From NCBI GenBank assembly GCA_963169055.1, contig CAUJFU010000320.1, forward strand, positions 1 through 17,907: DNA of 17,907 nucleotides, written 5' to 3'. The translations under genes and the position numbers were made by a program. Below the pieces are notes generated by a model. That model did not search any database. It was not told where the DNA came from and saw only the letters and a program-made list of their open reading frames with translations. The DNA comes from Myxococcota bacterium (GTDB taxonomy: Bacteria; Myxococcota_C; UBA6777). This document shows positions 7,220 to 15,210 of the stretch, piece by piece. The stretch's first letter is position 1; the number at the start of each line of letters is the position of its first letter.

Positions 7220-10200
7220 CCAACCCCCACAAATCGGCGGCGTGCCAGCCAACACAACAAAATCAACAGCAAGCCGATCGAGAATCCGCTTTCACCGCTG
7301 CTTTGACATCCGCATCCTGTGGCGGGACTGGTCTTGTCGGTGTTTCCGCCATCTGATGGGTTGGGTTCGTCGACTTTTTCGGGGGCATCTCCGATGCGAC
7401 GGCCCGGCAAGGGCACGCTAAAGTTACCTGTGTTGGCGAGATCGTGGTGAAAGGATTCCCATTGCGCTTTGATCCCTGCGTCGCCTTTGGTGCGCCACAC
7501 AAACAACCAGCCGTTGCGTGTGAGCGCCGCAAGTTCGCGTTTTCCGTCTCCGTCCATATCGCCGCTTGTTGGCGAAGCTGCCAGCCAACCACCTGTTTGT
7601 TTGGGATAGCCTGCAACGGGCTTTCCATCCGATCCCACCGCGTGCAAGAGATAGCCCCCTGTTCCCGATATCACGTCGTATTTGTCGTCGCCTGATATCT
7701 CTGCAACCACGGGATTCATAAAAAATTGGAAGTCTTCAACCACACGCGGAAAACCCGCCAACATCCGACCTGTTTTGCCACTCCATGCCCCCAACAGATG
7801 CTCGGCCTCTGCGCGTACTCCTCCCGGCCCTGCGATCGCTTTCAAAGCGTTTCCGCCCACACCACCGCCGATCAAGTCGGGGATGCCGTCGCCATCGAGA
7901 TCCGCGAGCGACGGGTTGTTGAGACCAAAGATCATCTGTGTGTCGGTCGAGTCCGTCCCTGCACCAAACGGCGCTGGAAGGCCCTGTCGAAACTGCGTTC
8001 CATCCGCCTTGTAGATCGTCGGATAAAAAAACATCGTACCGTTGACGATCTCTAGCTTTCCATCGCCATCAAAGTCCGCAAGGGCCGGCGAGTTGGGGTT
8101 TCCGCGACCCACATACGGCAACACATCACCCGCCAAGGTAAATATCTTGACGGGCCATCCTGCGAGGTAGGGGCCGCCTGCGTGGTTGTTGCCGTCGTGG
8201 TGGATGCCGTACAATCGGGCTTCTTTTTCCTCTTTGTAGATCTCGTTGGTTCCGACGAATATCTCGGGCTTTCCGTCCCCATCGACATCTCCGACTGTGG
8301 GCGTCGACATGATCCGCCCTCTCTGGGGTGTCGCTTCGCTCTTGTCGCTCAGCTCGACAGGAAAGCCCGATTGCATCGAACCATCGTGCCGCCACACATA
8401 AACATGCCCATCCATCGCCCCCACGATGATCTCCAGCTTTCCGTCGCCATCGAGATCAAACAACACAGGAGAAGCAAAGATCCCGTACTCCAGTCGGTTG
8501 TTTTTGTCCGTCTTCTTCGACTTTTCAGGATCGAGTTTGACGGGAAACCCTGCTTTGGGCTTTCCGTCATGCCCGAAAACATAGACTTCACCGTCGTAGC
8601 TTGCGACGACCACTTCGAGTTTTCCATCGCCATCAAGATCACCGATCGCGGGGGTGGCGATAATCGATTGGCGGTAGTCTTTGCGAAACCCTTCTTTGTC
8701 GTAGGCGGGGGCTTTGAGGTGGTTGTTAGGGTTGTTGGGATCAAAAAAGGCCAACAGCTTGGTTTGGACGGGCCAGCCTTTGATATCTTTTCCGTTGATA
8801 TCGAAGGCGTGGATGGTTCCGCTTTCGCTTGCGACGATCAGTTCTTGTTTTCCGTCGTTGTTGAGGTCAGCCATCTTGAGCGAGGGGGCGCCTCCTGCGT
8901 CGAGATACATCGGAAATGCCGCCACGAGATCGGGATCATCGAGCAGATGGACGGTTTTGCGGAACTCGCCTTTGTCCGTCTTTCCGTCTTTTCGGTACGC
9001 CGTCACACGGATGCGGATGGTGTAGCTGTGCTTGTGGGCGTTGCGTGTGGTGGCTCCCGTTTTTTCGTAGTCTTCGTCTTTGACAGACCAGTCTGCGACT
9101 TTGCCTTTGATCGCTTGCGTGACGCTTTTTTCTTCTTTGATCTTGCGATACGCGCTTTCTTCGGGCTGAACGCCTTTTGCGACCTCTAAGATGTAGTCAA
9201 ATCGCTCGTGACGGCGTGCTTCGATCTCGGCTTCGATCGCGACGGTGGGTGTTTTGGTCGGGTAGATCGGTTGAAACCAACGTGGGCTGGTGATCAGGGC
9301 CGTGGGTGGGATCGCGCCATCGCGCACCCATTCCACCGAGCGCCGAGCGTTGTTGCGACCGTAACCAAAGTAATGATCCCATCCCGGGCCCGATGGATAC
9401 TTGGTCTTGTCTGTTTTGGACTCCGCAACGTTGATATCATCCGCGCTCATAATGAAAAGCTGATACGTTTCTGCCGCATTCAAGGGCGGCGTCACCTTGA
9501 ACTTGATTCCTGCCGCGTACAACAATCCCGCATGGCCGCTGCTGATCCCCGTCGCTTCGGATGAACAGCTTACTCCCGGGGTCGAGATCACCAACTTACC
9601 CCCAAAGTTCGAGCAGTTCGTAAAATTCAAAAAGGTCTTCGACTCTTCGACTTTTTCTGCATCGTAGCGGATCGCGCTCACATACAACGTGTGCAAGTAG
9701 ATCCCGGGATAATTGTGGTGATAGCTCGTCTCATCTGCCGAACTCCCGATCACAAGCGTGCCTTTGCGCCAAGCATACGCCACCGCTTCTCGTGAATAGG
9801 GCGTGTTGTTCATTACGCCAAGGGCATCTTGGATCACCTGTGCCCCCGTATCTGCCGCATAAATCGCCGCCGCCGCAAAGTGGTTGGTGTCGCCCACAAA
9901 ACTGTCCGAAACACGCAACATCATCACCATGCACTTTGGGCAGACTCCCACACCGCTGATCCCGTTGTTTCCTTCGGCTGCGGAATCGCTGGCTTCTCCG
10001 TTGCCGTGTCCGTAGCGGGTGTCATCGTTGGGATCGTTGTCGTCTTGCATAAAGTCCCAACCGCTGATGTCGTCGATGTATCCGTTGTTATCGTCATCTT
10101 TTCCGTTCGAGAAGGTCTTGATTAGATCGCCCGGATCTTTGATCCCGTTGCCGTTTTTGTCGGTCACACGGGGATCGTCGGCGTAGTCCAACATATTCAC

Positions 10201-10749
10201 CACCCCATCTCCGTTGGCGTCGTGGGTGGGATATTCTTTTCCGTCTTTGTCTTGGGGTTTGGGCAGTTCGCCTGTGTTGAGGTAGTATTTGTTCACGAGG
10301 TCTTTGTTGTCCCAATACACGCCTGAATCGGTGACGGCGATCAGCACACGCGCATCGCCTGTGGTTAGTTGCCATGCGCGATCAGCGTGTATCCCTGTCC
10401 CAAGCTGTTTTTCTTCTTCTCGAAACCCCGAGGTTTTTGTCCACTCCTCAGGAACAAAGCTCCAATAATTCCAATATCCCCGACCTTGGCAGACAAAGCT
10501 TTTGCCCCCGCATTGGCGATCATGAAAGCAAGGTTTGTCTTTGTTTTCTTTGGTGTCGGGATCTTCGTCAGGGCAGGTTGTGCCTGCTTTACAACGACAA
10601 CGCCGCGCATAATCGGGATCGTTGGGGATCGCCAACGTCGGATCTTCATCGGGCCCATTCGGCCAATCCGCCGCCGTCAACAGCAGCCCCAGCGTCAGCA
10701 CGCCTAACAGCCCCAAACCAAGTCGGCCCCATCGATACTTTCTCTTCAT
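7216..10749 (-). CDS. Secreted subtilase (S8) with FG-GAP repeats and MYXO-CTERM-like tail
   Basis: This 1177-residue protein has a signal peptide (1-26), a Cys-rich segment (C51-C87), an S8 peptidase domain (about 118-470), a beta linker, eight FG-GAP/VCBS-type repeats of the form DLDGDGKxE (about 625-1090) and a tail with C1146-G-C1148, a membrane span and LARRR, which resembles MYXO-CTERM. Acidic calcium-type loops sit between the first two active-site motifs (DANGDG, DKNGNG, DDDNNGYIDD; 177-228). D141 (VTDSG) and H248 (YGHGN) are in place. The serine motif reads ATGISSGHAG (399-408) rather than GTSxAxPH, and the oxyanion Asn is replaced by D339 in SSAD, so activity is uncertain. The start has GAGGTG upstream. 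It lies 47 nt after thrB and overlaps the kinase gene by four bases. It is probably displayed on the cell surface. Confidence 0.88.
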   Translation of the reverse strand: MKRKYRWGRLGLGLLGVLTLGLLLTAADWPNGPDEDPTLAIPNDPDYARRCRCKAGTTCPDEDPDTKENKDKPCFHDRQCGGKSFVCQGRGYWNYWSFVPEEWTKTSGFREEEKQLGTGIHADRAWQLTTGDARVLIAVTDSGVYWDNKDLVNKYYLNTGELPKPQDKDGKEYPTHDANGDGVVNMLDYADDPRVTDKNGNGIKDPGDLIKTFSNGKDDDNNGYIDDISGWDFMQDDNDPNDDTRYGHGNGEASDSAAEGNNGISGVGVCPKCMVMMLRVSDSFVGDTNHFAAAAIYAADTGAQVIQDALGVMNNTPYSREAVAYAWRKGTLVIGSSADETSYHHNYPGIYLHTLYVSAIRYDAEKVEESKTFLNFTNCSNFGGKLVISTPGVSCSSEATGISSGHAGLLYAAGIKFKVTPPLNAAETYQLFIMSADDINVAESKTDKTKYPSGPGWDHYFGYGRNNARRSVEWVRDGAIPPTALITSPRWFQPIYPTKTPTVAIEAEIEARRHERFDYILEVAKGVQPEESAYRKIKEEKSVTQAIKGKVADWSVKDEDYEKTGATTRNAHKHSYTIRIRVTAYRKDGKTDKGEFRKTVHLLDDPDLVAAFPMYLDAGGAPSLKMADLNNDGKQELIVASESGTIHAFDINGKDIKGWPVQTKLLAFFDPNNPNNHLKAPAYDKEGFRKDYRQSIIATPAIGDLDGDGKLEVVVASYDGEVYVFGHDGKPKAGFPVKLDPEKSKKTDKNNRLEYGIFASPVLFDLDGDGKLEIIVGAMDGHVYVWRHDGSMQSGFPVELSDKSEATPQRGRIMSTPTVGDVDGDGKPEIFVGTNEIYKEEKEARLYGIHHDGNNHAGGPYLAGWPVKIFTLAGDVLPYVGRGNPNSPALADFDGDGKLEIVNGTMFFYPTIYKADGTQFRQGLPAPFGAGTDSTDTQMIFGLNNPSLADLDGDGIPDLIGGGVGGNALKAIAGPGGVRAEAEHLLGAWSGKTGRMLAGFPRVVEDFQFFMNPVVAEISGDDKYDVISGTGGYLLHAVGSDGKPVAGYPKQTGGWLAASPTSGDMDGDGKRELAALTRNGWLFVWRTKGDAGIKAQWESFHHDLANTGNFSVPLPGRRIGDAPEKVDEPNPSDGGNTDKTSPATGCGCQSSGESGFSIGLLLILLCWLARRRFVGVG

Positions 10750-10796
10750 CCAACACCTCGCCTCATCAAGAAATCCAATTGTTGTGTCGCACCGCT

Positions 10797-11735
10797 CTAT
10801 AACAAGCGTGCGCCCGGGTTGCTCGCGGGCGAGATCAACACCTTCGATGGCAATCCAACTTGCTCAAACGCCCTTGCCATCGCTTTTGCGACCTGCTCGC
10901 CTTTGTTTTGACCCGCGACCATCGAAAACACCGACGGACCCGCCCCGCTGATCGACGAAAACAGCGCTCCATCGGCGATCGCAGATTCGATCACTTGCAA
11001 GGAACCCGGGATCAGCGGTGCTCGCGCTGCAGTCACGGGATCGATCGCATGGGCCGAAGCCAGCGCACTCAGATCCCCCGTCAACATCGCATACACAAAA
11101 GCGCCCATCCGTCCGTTGGTATGGACAAATTCACGCATCGGGATCTGGCTTGGCAGGACACTTCGTGCTTTGCGTGATGACAGCTCCATCTGTGGCGTGA
11201 CAACCACCATCCAAAGCTCCTTGGGAACGGGGAGATGCAACAACCGCAACGGATCGATCTGTTGCACCAAACACAACCCGCCAAACAGCGCAGGAGCGAC
11301 ATTGTCGGCATGGCGTCCCGCTACCGCTGCTTCGGCATCCAAACAAGGCCCGATCAAATCCTCTAACGATAGCGGCTTCTCCAACAATCCGTTGACCGCC
11401 AAAGCCCCCGCTGCTGCGCTCGCTGCGGAGCTTCCCATCCCTGAGCCGATCGGAAGACCCTTCTCGACGATCAACTCCACCCCCCACGATACACCCGCCA
11501 AGGCCAACGTCGATAATGCCGCAACACCCGCCGTATTCTCTTCGGCCTTGCGCGACAACTTCCCTTCGTCTCCAAGGATATCCACGATCTCAACGCCCGC
11601 TGCCTCTCGACGACGTGCTCGAACCGTGTCGCCCACACCATCCAACGCCAAGCCCAAAACGTCGAAGCCTACGCTCAAATTCGCCACCGTCGCAGGCGCA
11701 AACGCTACCGCCTCTTTCTTTTCTTCTCTCGTCAA
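10797..11735 (-). CDS. thrB: Homoserine kinase (threonine biosynthesis)
   Basis: This GHMP-family kinase phosphorylates the hydroxyl of L-homoserine with ATP, the step before threonine synthase. The N terminus has FAPATVANLSVGFDVLG. The ATP-binding loop is PIGSGMGSSAAS (about 95-106), followed by HADNVAPALFGG (about 142-153). The third GHMP motif is SISGAGPSVF near residue 270. The only in-frame starts are TTG codons. I chose 11735 because it gives 312 residues, close to the usual 310, and has GGAG eight bases upstream; TTG at 11798 would add 21 residues that the family lacks. It follows a small unknown gene and precedes the subtilase gene, both on the same strand. No threonine attenuator or other thr genes are visible in the window. 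Confidence 0.9.
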   Translation of the reverse strand: MTREEKKEAVAFAPATVANLSVGFDVLGLALDGVGDTVRARRREAAGVEIVDILGDEGKLSRKAEENTAGVAALSTLALAGVSWGVELIVEKGLPIGSGMGSSAASAAAGALAVNGLLEKPLSLEDLIGPCLDAEAAVAGRHADNVAPALFGGLCLVQQIDPLRLLHLPVPKELWMVVVTPQMELSSRKARSVLPSQIPMREFVHTNGRMGAFVYAMLTGDLSALASAHAIDPVTAARAPLIPGSLQVIESAIADGALFSSISGAGPSVFSMVAGQNKGEQVAKAMARAFEQVGLPSKVLISPASNPGARLL

Positions 11736-11814
11736 ACCCTCTTCTCCATCTCCGTCCGTGTTGTCGCACAAGCCCCATGCTTCGGCGCATGATTTCAAGA
11801 CCCACCGTCACTTG

Positions 11815-12201
11815 TCAAGAACAATCGCCTTGTTCTGAAGGCGCAAATTGCGCTTGCCAACGCTGTCGTGTCTCCCACTTCTCCATCTGTCGCGCCACCA
11901 CCATCCGCGCAAATGCTCTTGCCCATAACGCCGATGCCTGCGTCGACATCACTTGTTTGACTTGTTCTTCCGAAACATCTACCCGATACAACGCCTGAAA
12001 GGCTTGCTCGGCACGATGCGCCAGCATCTCACCAAATCGCTGTGTCAGCCATTCCTCCACCTCACGCAAAAAAGCCTCGCTCGCTTGTTCTACCGATGGA
12101 TTCGGCAACAAACGCCCCATCCGCTGCGACAACATCGCGCACCATTCTTCCCGATCGATCGGCGAAAGGCTGAACTGTTGATGCTCTTTGTTGTTGGACA
12201 C
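11815..12201 (-). CDS. Small helical protein of unknown function
   Basis: This 128-residue protein is not recognised. It has no signal peptide or membrane span and is predicted by eye to be mostly helical and amphipathic, with many Gln, Glu, Arg and Ala and three Trp in the C-terminal half (for example MEKWETRQRW). The start is GTG at 12201, preceded by a perfect AGGAGG; the frame stays open upstream to 12264 but without a comparable ribosome site. It is the first gene of the minus-strand series leading into thrB, with 79 nt between stop and the preferred thrB start. A 16-bp inverted repeat lies 28 nt upstream of its start. A DNA- or RNA-binding role is possible but unsupported. Confidence 0.65.
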   Translation of the reverse strand: MSNNKEHQQFSLSPIDREEWCAMLSQRMGRLLPNPSVEQASEAFLREVEEWLTQRFGEMLAHRAEQAFQALYRVDVSEEQVKQVMSTQASALWARAFARMVVARQMEKWETRQRWQAQFAPSEQGDCS

Positions 12202-12205
12202 GATG

Positions 12206-12211
12206 CCTCCT
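12206..12211 (-). promoter_or_regulatory. Perfect Shine-Dalgarno of the 128-residue gene
   Basis: AGGAGG on the minus strand lies four nucleotides before the GTG at 12201. It is the strongest ribosome site seen in the window and decides this start over the longer open frame. Confidence 0.75.
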
Positions 12212-12229
12212 CTTTTGTGGAGTGTCAAA

Positions 12230-12245
12230 CGATCAAGCATGATCG
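12230..12245. promoter_or_regulatory. Inverted repeat in the divergent control region
   Basis: CGATCA and TGATCG form perfect 6-bp arms around AGCA. It lies between the divergent genes at 12201 (-) and 12416 (+), 28 nt from the minus-strand start. It could be an operator for a dimeric regulator. GATC-containing words are common in this genome, which lowers confidence. Confidence 0.35.
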
Positions 12246-12288
12246 ATTTCCACCCAAAGATCAAAGAACTTGCGTGGCGGGTCGACCT

Positions 12289-12310
12289 TGTGACGCCGTG
12301 TGACGCACAC
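12289..12310. promoter_or_regulatory. TGTGACGC direct repeats with an internal palindrome
   Basis: TGTGACGC occurs at 12289-12296 and 12299-12306, exactly ten bases apart, which is about one helical turn. The second copy lies within the palindrome GTGTG-ACG-CACAC (12298-12310). A further copy is at 15529-15536 in the other divergent region. This layout suits a protein binding site, but no regulator can be named. Confidence 0.35.
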
Positions 12311-12370
12311 CCCTTTCATACTGGCCCCTGTCTGAAAAACGCACGGCACAACATCGCTTTGTCGCGCCAT

Positions 12371-12402
12371 CCTCGCCGTTCTTCGAAAGGCGGGGCCTTT
12401 TT
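12371..12402 (+). terminator. Terminator-like hairpin in the leader of the 12416 gene
   Basis: CCTCGCC (12371-12377) pairs with GGCGGGG (12389-12395), and an inner TTC/GAA stem caps the loop. CC and five T follow (12398-12402). The T run ends directly at the GGGAG ribosome site (12403-12407) of the downstream gene. It is therefore a candidate attenuator, or the 3' end of a short RNA made from the divergent region. Confidence 0.5.
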
Positions 12403-12415
12403 GGGAGATTCGTAC

Positions 12416-12910
12416 ATGAAAGCTTACGTCATCGCCGACCTTCTCGCGCACATGGAACGTGACTACAACGCCCAAGGCAAACAAGATCATGCCGACGCCA
12501 TCCGTCGGGCGCTCTCCATCATCCGTCAAGCGGGCTGCGAAGACGAAGACCCCATCAGCGAACCCGCACGCGGCCAACTTTTCCCCCTCCTCAAGCAGGC
12601 CCGTCTTTCTCTCGATGATCTCAAAAATCATTTGCTGTGTACATACGGCATCACTTCTACAAAGGCCATCCCTTGGGGGCTTTTTGATGAGATCTGCGCT
12701 TGGTTGATTGCCCAAGCCCCCGCTCCCAAACATCCGCTCTCGCAGCCGATGCTGGTTCCGCTCCTCCCCACCGAAGAGGCCGCATCCACCGCGTATCCCG
12801 CATCACAAGAACCCCAACGGGCCTATAGCTCGCGTCACCGCTCTCTCCGCCCTCGCACTCAGCCCCACCCGCTCCCCGAACCTCTCCCCAGCGCCAACGC
12901 CCGACGTTAG
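12416..12910 (+). CDS. Small protein with a phage-recombinase-tail-like helical module
   Basis: This 164-residue protein is not assigned to a named family. It starts at the ATG with GGGAG eight nucleotides upstream. Residues 1-40 are helical. Residues about 47-100 (from ISEPARGQLFPLLKQ through LKNHLL, YGITSTKAIP and FDEICAWL) follow the pattern of a helical module I know from the C termini of phage single-strand annealing proteins, where a helix, then 'LKxxLxxxYGhxSxxxL', then 'hxxhhxxL' occur. The remaining 60 residues are rich in Pro, Ser and Arg and probably disordered. There is no signal peptide. The gene stands alone, diverging from the 12201 gene and converging with the S46 gene, 8 nt between stops. 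The similarity is remembered, not computed, and no phage genes lie nearby. Confidence 0.6.
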   Translation: MKAYVIADLLAHMERDYNAQGKQDHADAIRRALSIIRQAGCEDEDPISEPARGQLFPLLKQARLSLDDLKNHLLCTYGITSTKAIPWGLFDEICAWLIAQAPAPKHPLSQPMLVPLLPTEEAASTAYPASQEPQRAYSSRHRSLRPRTQPHPLPEPLPSANARR

Positions 12911-12918
12911 TTCGCCGC

Positions 12919-15210
12919 CTACCTTATTTCGTTCGCCGCGATCCCGAGTTCTTTGAGCAGCGCGTGAGCGCCATCCACTTTGTCGGCAAGAAACAAAGCA
13001 AAGCGGATATCCATACAGATGCTGCGCTGTTCGGACTCGATGTATTGCCAATCGCTGAGGATCGACTCGGGCGTTCCATCAAACAACAAGCCCATCAACT
13101 CGCCTGCGCCATTCAACACAGGACTGCCTGAATTCCCGCCCGTTGTGTCGAGCGTTGCCGTAAAGTTCACAGGCACATCTTTGATCGATGGATCGATCCA
13201 CGGCCCCCATTGCTTCGCTGCGGCCACTTTTTTCAAGGGCGCAGGAACCACAAAGGGATGCTTGCCCGTGCCTTTTTTCAAAAGCTCTTGAAGTGTCGTC
13301 ATGTAGAAGTACTTCTTTTGGCTTTTGGATTCTGTGTAATCTTGCACCGTTCCGTAATTAAAGCGCAGCGTAAAGTTCGCATCCCAATAACTTGGCTGGA
13401 TGATCTGTTGGACAAGCAGGGGATTGTAGATCGGCCCGAGCACTTTGTTCATCGGAGCCAAGGGGCCTTTTTCGAGGGCTTCCACCTCATCCACGATCCG
13501 CACCGCAAGCTGCAACAGCGGGTCTTTGGCAGCGCGCAGTTCTTTTTCCTCGGATTTGAACAGGGCTTGGCGCAAACCGACGGCTGCTTTCAAGGACAGC
13601 GCGTCCTTTTCTTTGCCGATCAGCGCGGTGTGATGAAACAGCCACGCCACAGCCACTTCGATCGGATCGAGCTTTTGCAGCCCAAGGTGCAACAGCTTCG
13701 CAACGTATGGTCGCAGGCTCGGATTCATCTTGCGAAAGCGCTTGCGTAGCCGCTTGGCTTGTTTTTGGCCTTTGCGATACAGCCATTCGACGACTTTGGG
13801 CCGCTGCGTGGGTGGGAGCGCGTATGCCATCTGGAAATAGCGCGTCATCAATTTGCGCTCGCCATCGAGGGTAATCAAACGCTCCAACATATCGGATTCA
13901 CGGTACACGCGATACATATTCTTGTCGCGGAAGCGATCACCCGGACGTTCGAGATCGGACTTGCTGCGGATCTTGCTCCACTTCACGAGATCCACCGCTG
14001 TTTGAAGGCTTCGCAAGAGCGAGGACTGCATATACGTCAGATACAACGCCTTTTGATCCACAAGCCGATAATCCTCGAAGATCTTTTCGATCTGCCCTAA
14101 AAATTGCGCGTGTTCTTTGCGGATCTTGTGGCTACCGTTGAACTTGGACAGCCATGCTTGTTGCTGTTGCTTTTTCCGCTCCAGCAACTTGAAATGATCG
14201 AATTGCGTCTTGAGATCTTCGTAATACTTGGCCCCGTTGTTGAGACCTGCGCTCAGCCCCTGATAGCGGCGTTTTCCGAGTCCTTTCTTGGGCATCGCAT
14301 CGATCAGCGCACGAAACAAGAGGGCGCGTTGTGTGATCGCCCGTTCGTAGTAGTACTTGGCTTGTGCATGCGAGGCATGGCGCGAAGTGCGGCCCGGGAA
14401 TCCCATCACCATCGTCAAATCACCGCGATGAAGCGGCTTTGTGCTGATCTTGAGGTAGTTTTCAGGTGCAAAAGGCCGGTTCTTGGGGCTGTAGTTGGCA
14501 GGATTCCCATCTGCTCCAACGTACGCACGCAAAAAGGTGAAGTCTGCCGTATGACGCGGATAACGCCAGTTATCGATATCTCCACCAAACTTGCCCAACG
14601 CTCCCGCAGGTGCGTACACAAGACGCACATCCAACAAACGCCGATACGCCGACAACGTAAAGCCTGCACCACCATTCAACGCCGATACTTCGCAGATCAG
14701 CCCTGTTCCTTTTTCACAGGCCGCTTCAAGTGTCCGTCGTTGCGTGCGGATCAACTTCGCCTGCCGCTCTGGTTTCATCCCGACTTTGAGGACGCTGCGC
14801 ACTTTTTGCGTCACATCTTCCAGTCGCACCACCACCATCATATCGTAGCCCGGGCAATGCACTTCTTTCTCCCGCGAGGCCGCCACGTAGCCTTTTTTCA
14901 TCAAACCTTTGTGGGTGGTGGCGTCCAATCGGGCCAAACAACCATACGCGACGTGGTGATTGGTGACGATCAGCCCGTCCTTTGAAACAAACGAACCCGT
15001 CCCCCCACGCGCCAACTGCACCACCGCTGGCGCGAGTGCTTGGACTTGTTGCGATGAGAGCTTCAATCCTTTCTTTTGAAGCCATCCCCACGGCACTTTC
15101 GCCGTCTCGTACAACAAAAACATCCCTTCTTCCGCACGCACAGGCCACGCCACACATATCCCGATCACCCACACCATCAACATCCCAAAGATCCGAGACC
15201 GTTTGATCAT
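12919..15210 (-). CDS. S46 family dipeptidyl-peptidase (DPP7/DPP11-like)
   Basis: This 763-residue exported serine peptidase belongs to MEROPS family S46, whose members remove dipeptides from peptide N termini in the periplasm or at the cell surface. A signal peptide (1-26, ending in VRA) precedes the mature chain. The chymotrypsin-fold motifs are complete: TNHHVAYG (H85/H86), DNWRYPRHTADF (probable catalytic D223) and GGNSGSPV (S694). The residue 18 after the catalytic Ser, which in the family separates DPP7 (Gly) from the acidic-specific DPP11 (Arg), is Gly here in LLFDG, pointing to a DPP7-like hydrophobic preference if the ungapped comparison holds. The ATG at 15210 was chosen because it begins the signal peptide and has GAGG upstream; the frame is open beyond it. 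The length is slightly above the usual 700-730. Confidence 0.9.
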   Translation of the reverse strand: MIKRSRIFGMLMVWVIGICVAWPVRAEEGMFLLYETAKVPWGWLQKKGLKLSSQQVQALAPAVVQLARGGTGSFVSKDGLIVTNHHVAYGCLARLDATTHKGLMKKGYVAASREKEVHCPGYDMMVVVRLEDVTQKVRSVLKVGMKPERQAKLIRTQRRTLEAACEKGTGLICEVSALNGGAGFTLSAYRRLLDVRLVYAPAGALGKFGGDIDNWRYPRHTADFTFLRAYVGADGNPANYSPKNRPFAPENYLKISTKPLHRGDLTMVMGFPGRTSRHASHAQAKYYYERAITQRALLFRALIDAMPKKGLGKRRYQGLSAGLNNGAKYYEDLKTQFDHFKLLERKKQQQQAWLSKFNGSHKIRKEHAQFLGQIEKIFEDYRLVDQKALYLTYMQSSLLRSLQTAVDLVKWSKIRSKSDLERPGDRFRDKNMYRVYRESDMLERLITLDGERKLMTRYFQMAYALPPTQRPKVVEWLYRKGQKQAKRLRKRFRKMNPSLRPYVAKLLHLGLQKLDPIEVAVAWLFHHTALIGKEKDALSLKAAVGLRQALFKSEEKELRAAKDPLLQLAVRIVDEVEALEKGPLAPMNKVLGPIYNPLLVQQIIQPSYWDANFTLRFNYGTVQDYTESKSQKKYFYMTTLQELLKKGTGKHPFVVPAPLKKVAAAKQWGPWIDPSIKDVPVNFTATLDTTGGNSGSPVLNGAGELMGLLFDGTPESILSDWQYIESEQRSICMDIRFALFLADKVDGAHALLKELGIAANEIR

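Noticed and set aside
8182-9189. Plus-strand 335-codon open frame
   Set aside because: It is antisense to the FG-GAP repeats; the long open frame arises from repeated GATGGCGATGG-type codons read backwards, giving low-complexity VVV/FFF-rich protein.
14104-14985. Plus-strand 293-codon open frame
   Set aside because: It is antisense to the S46 catalytic domain, which has all three catalytic motifs in the other strand.
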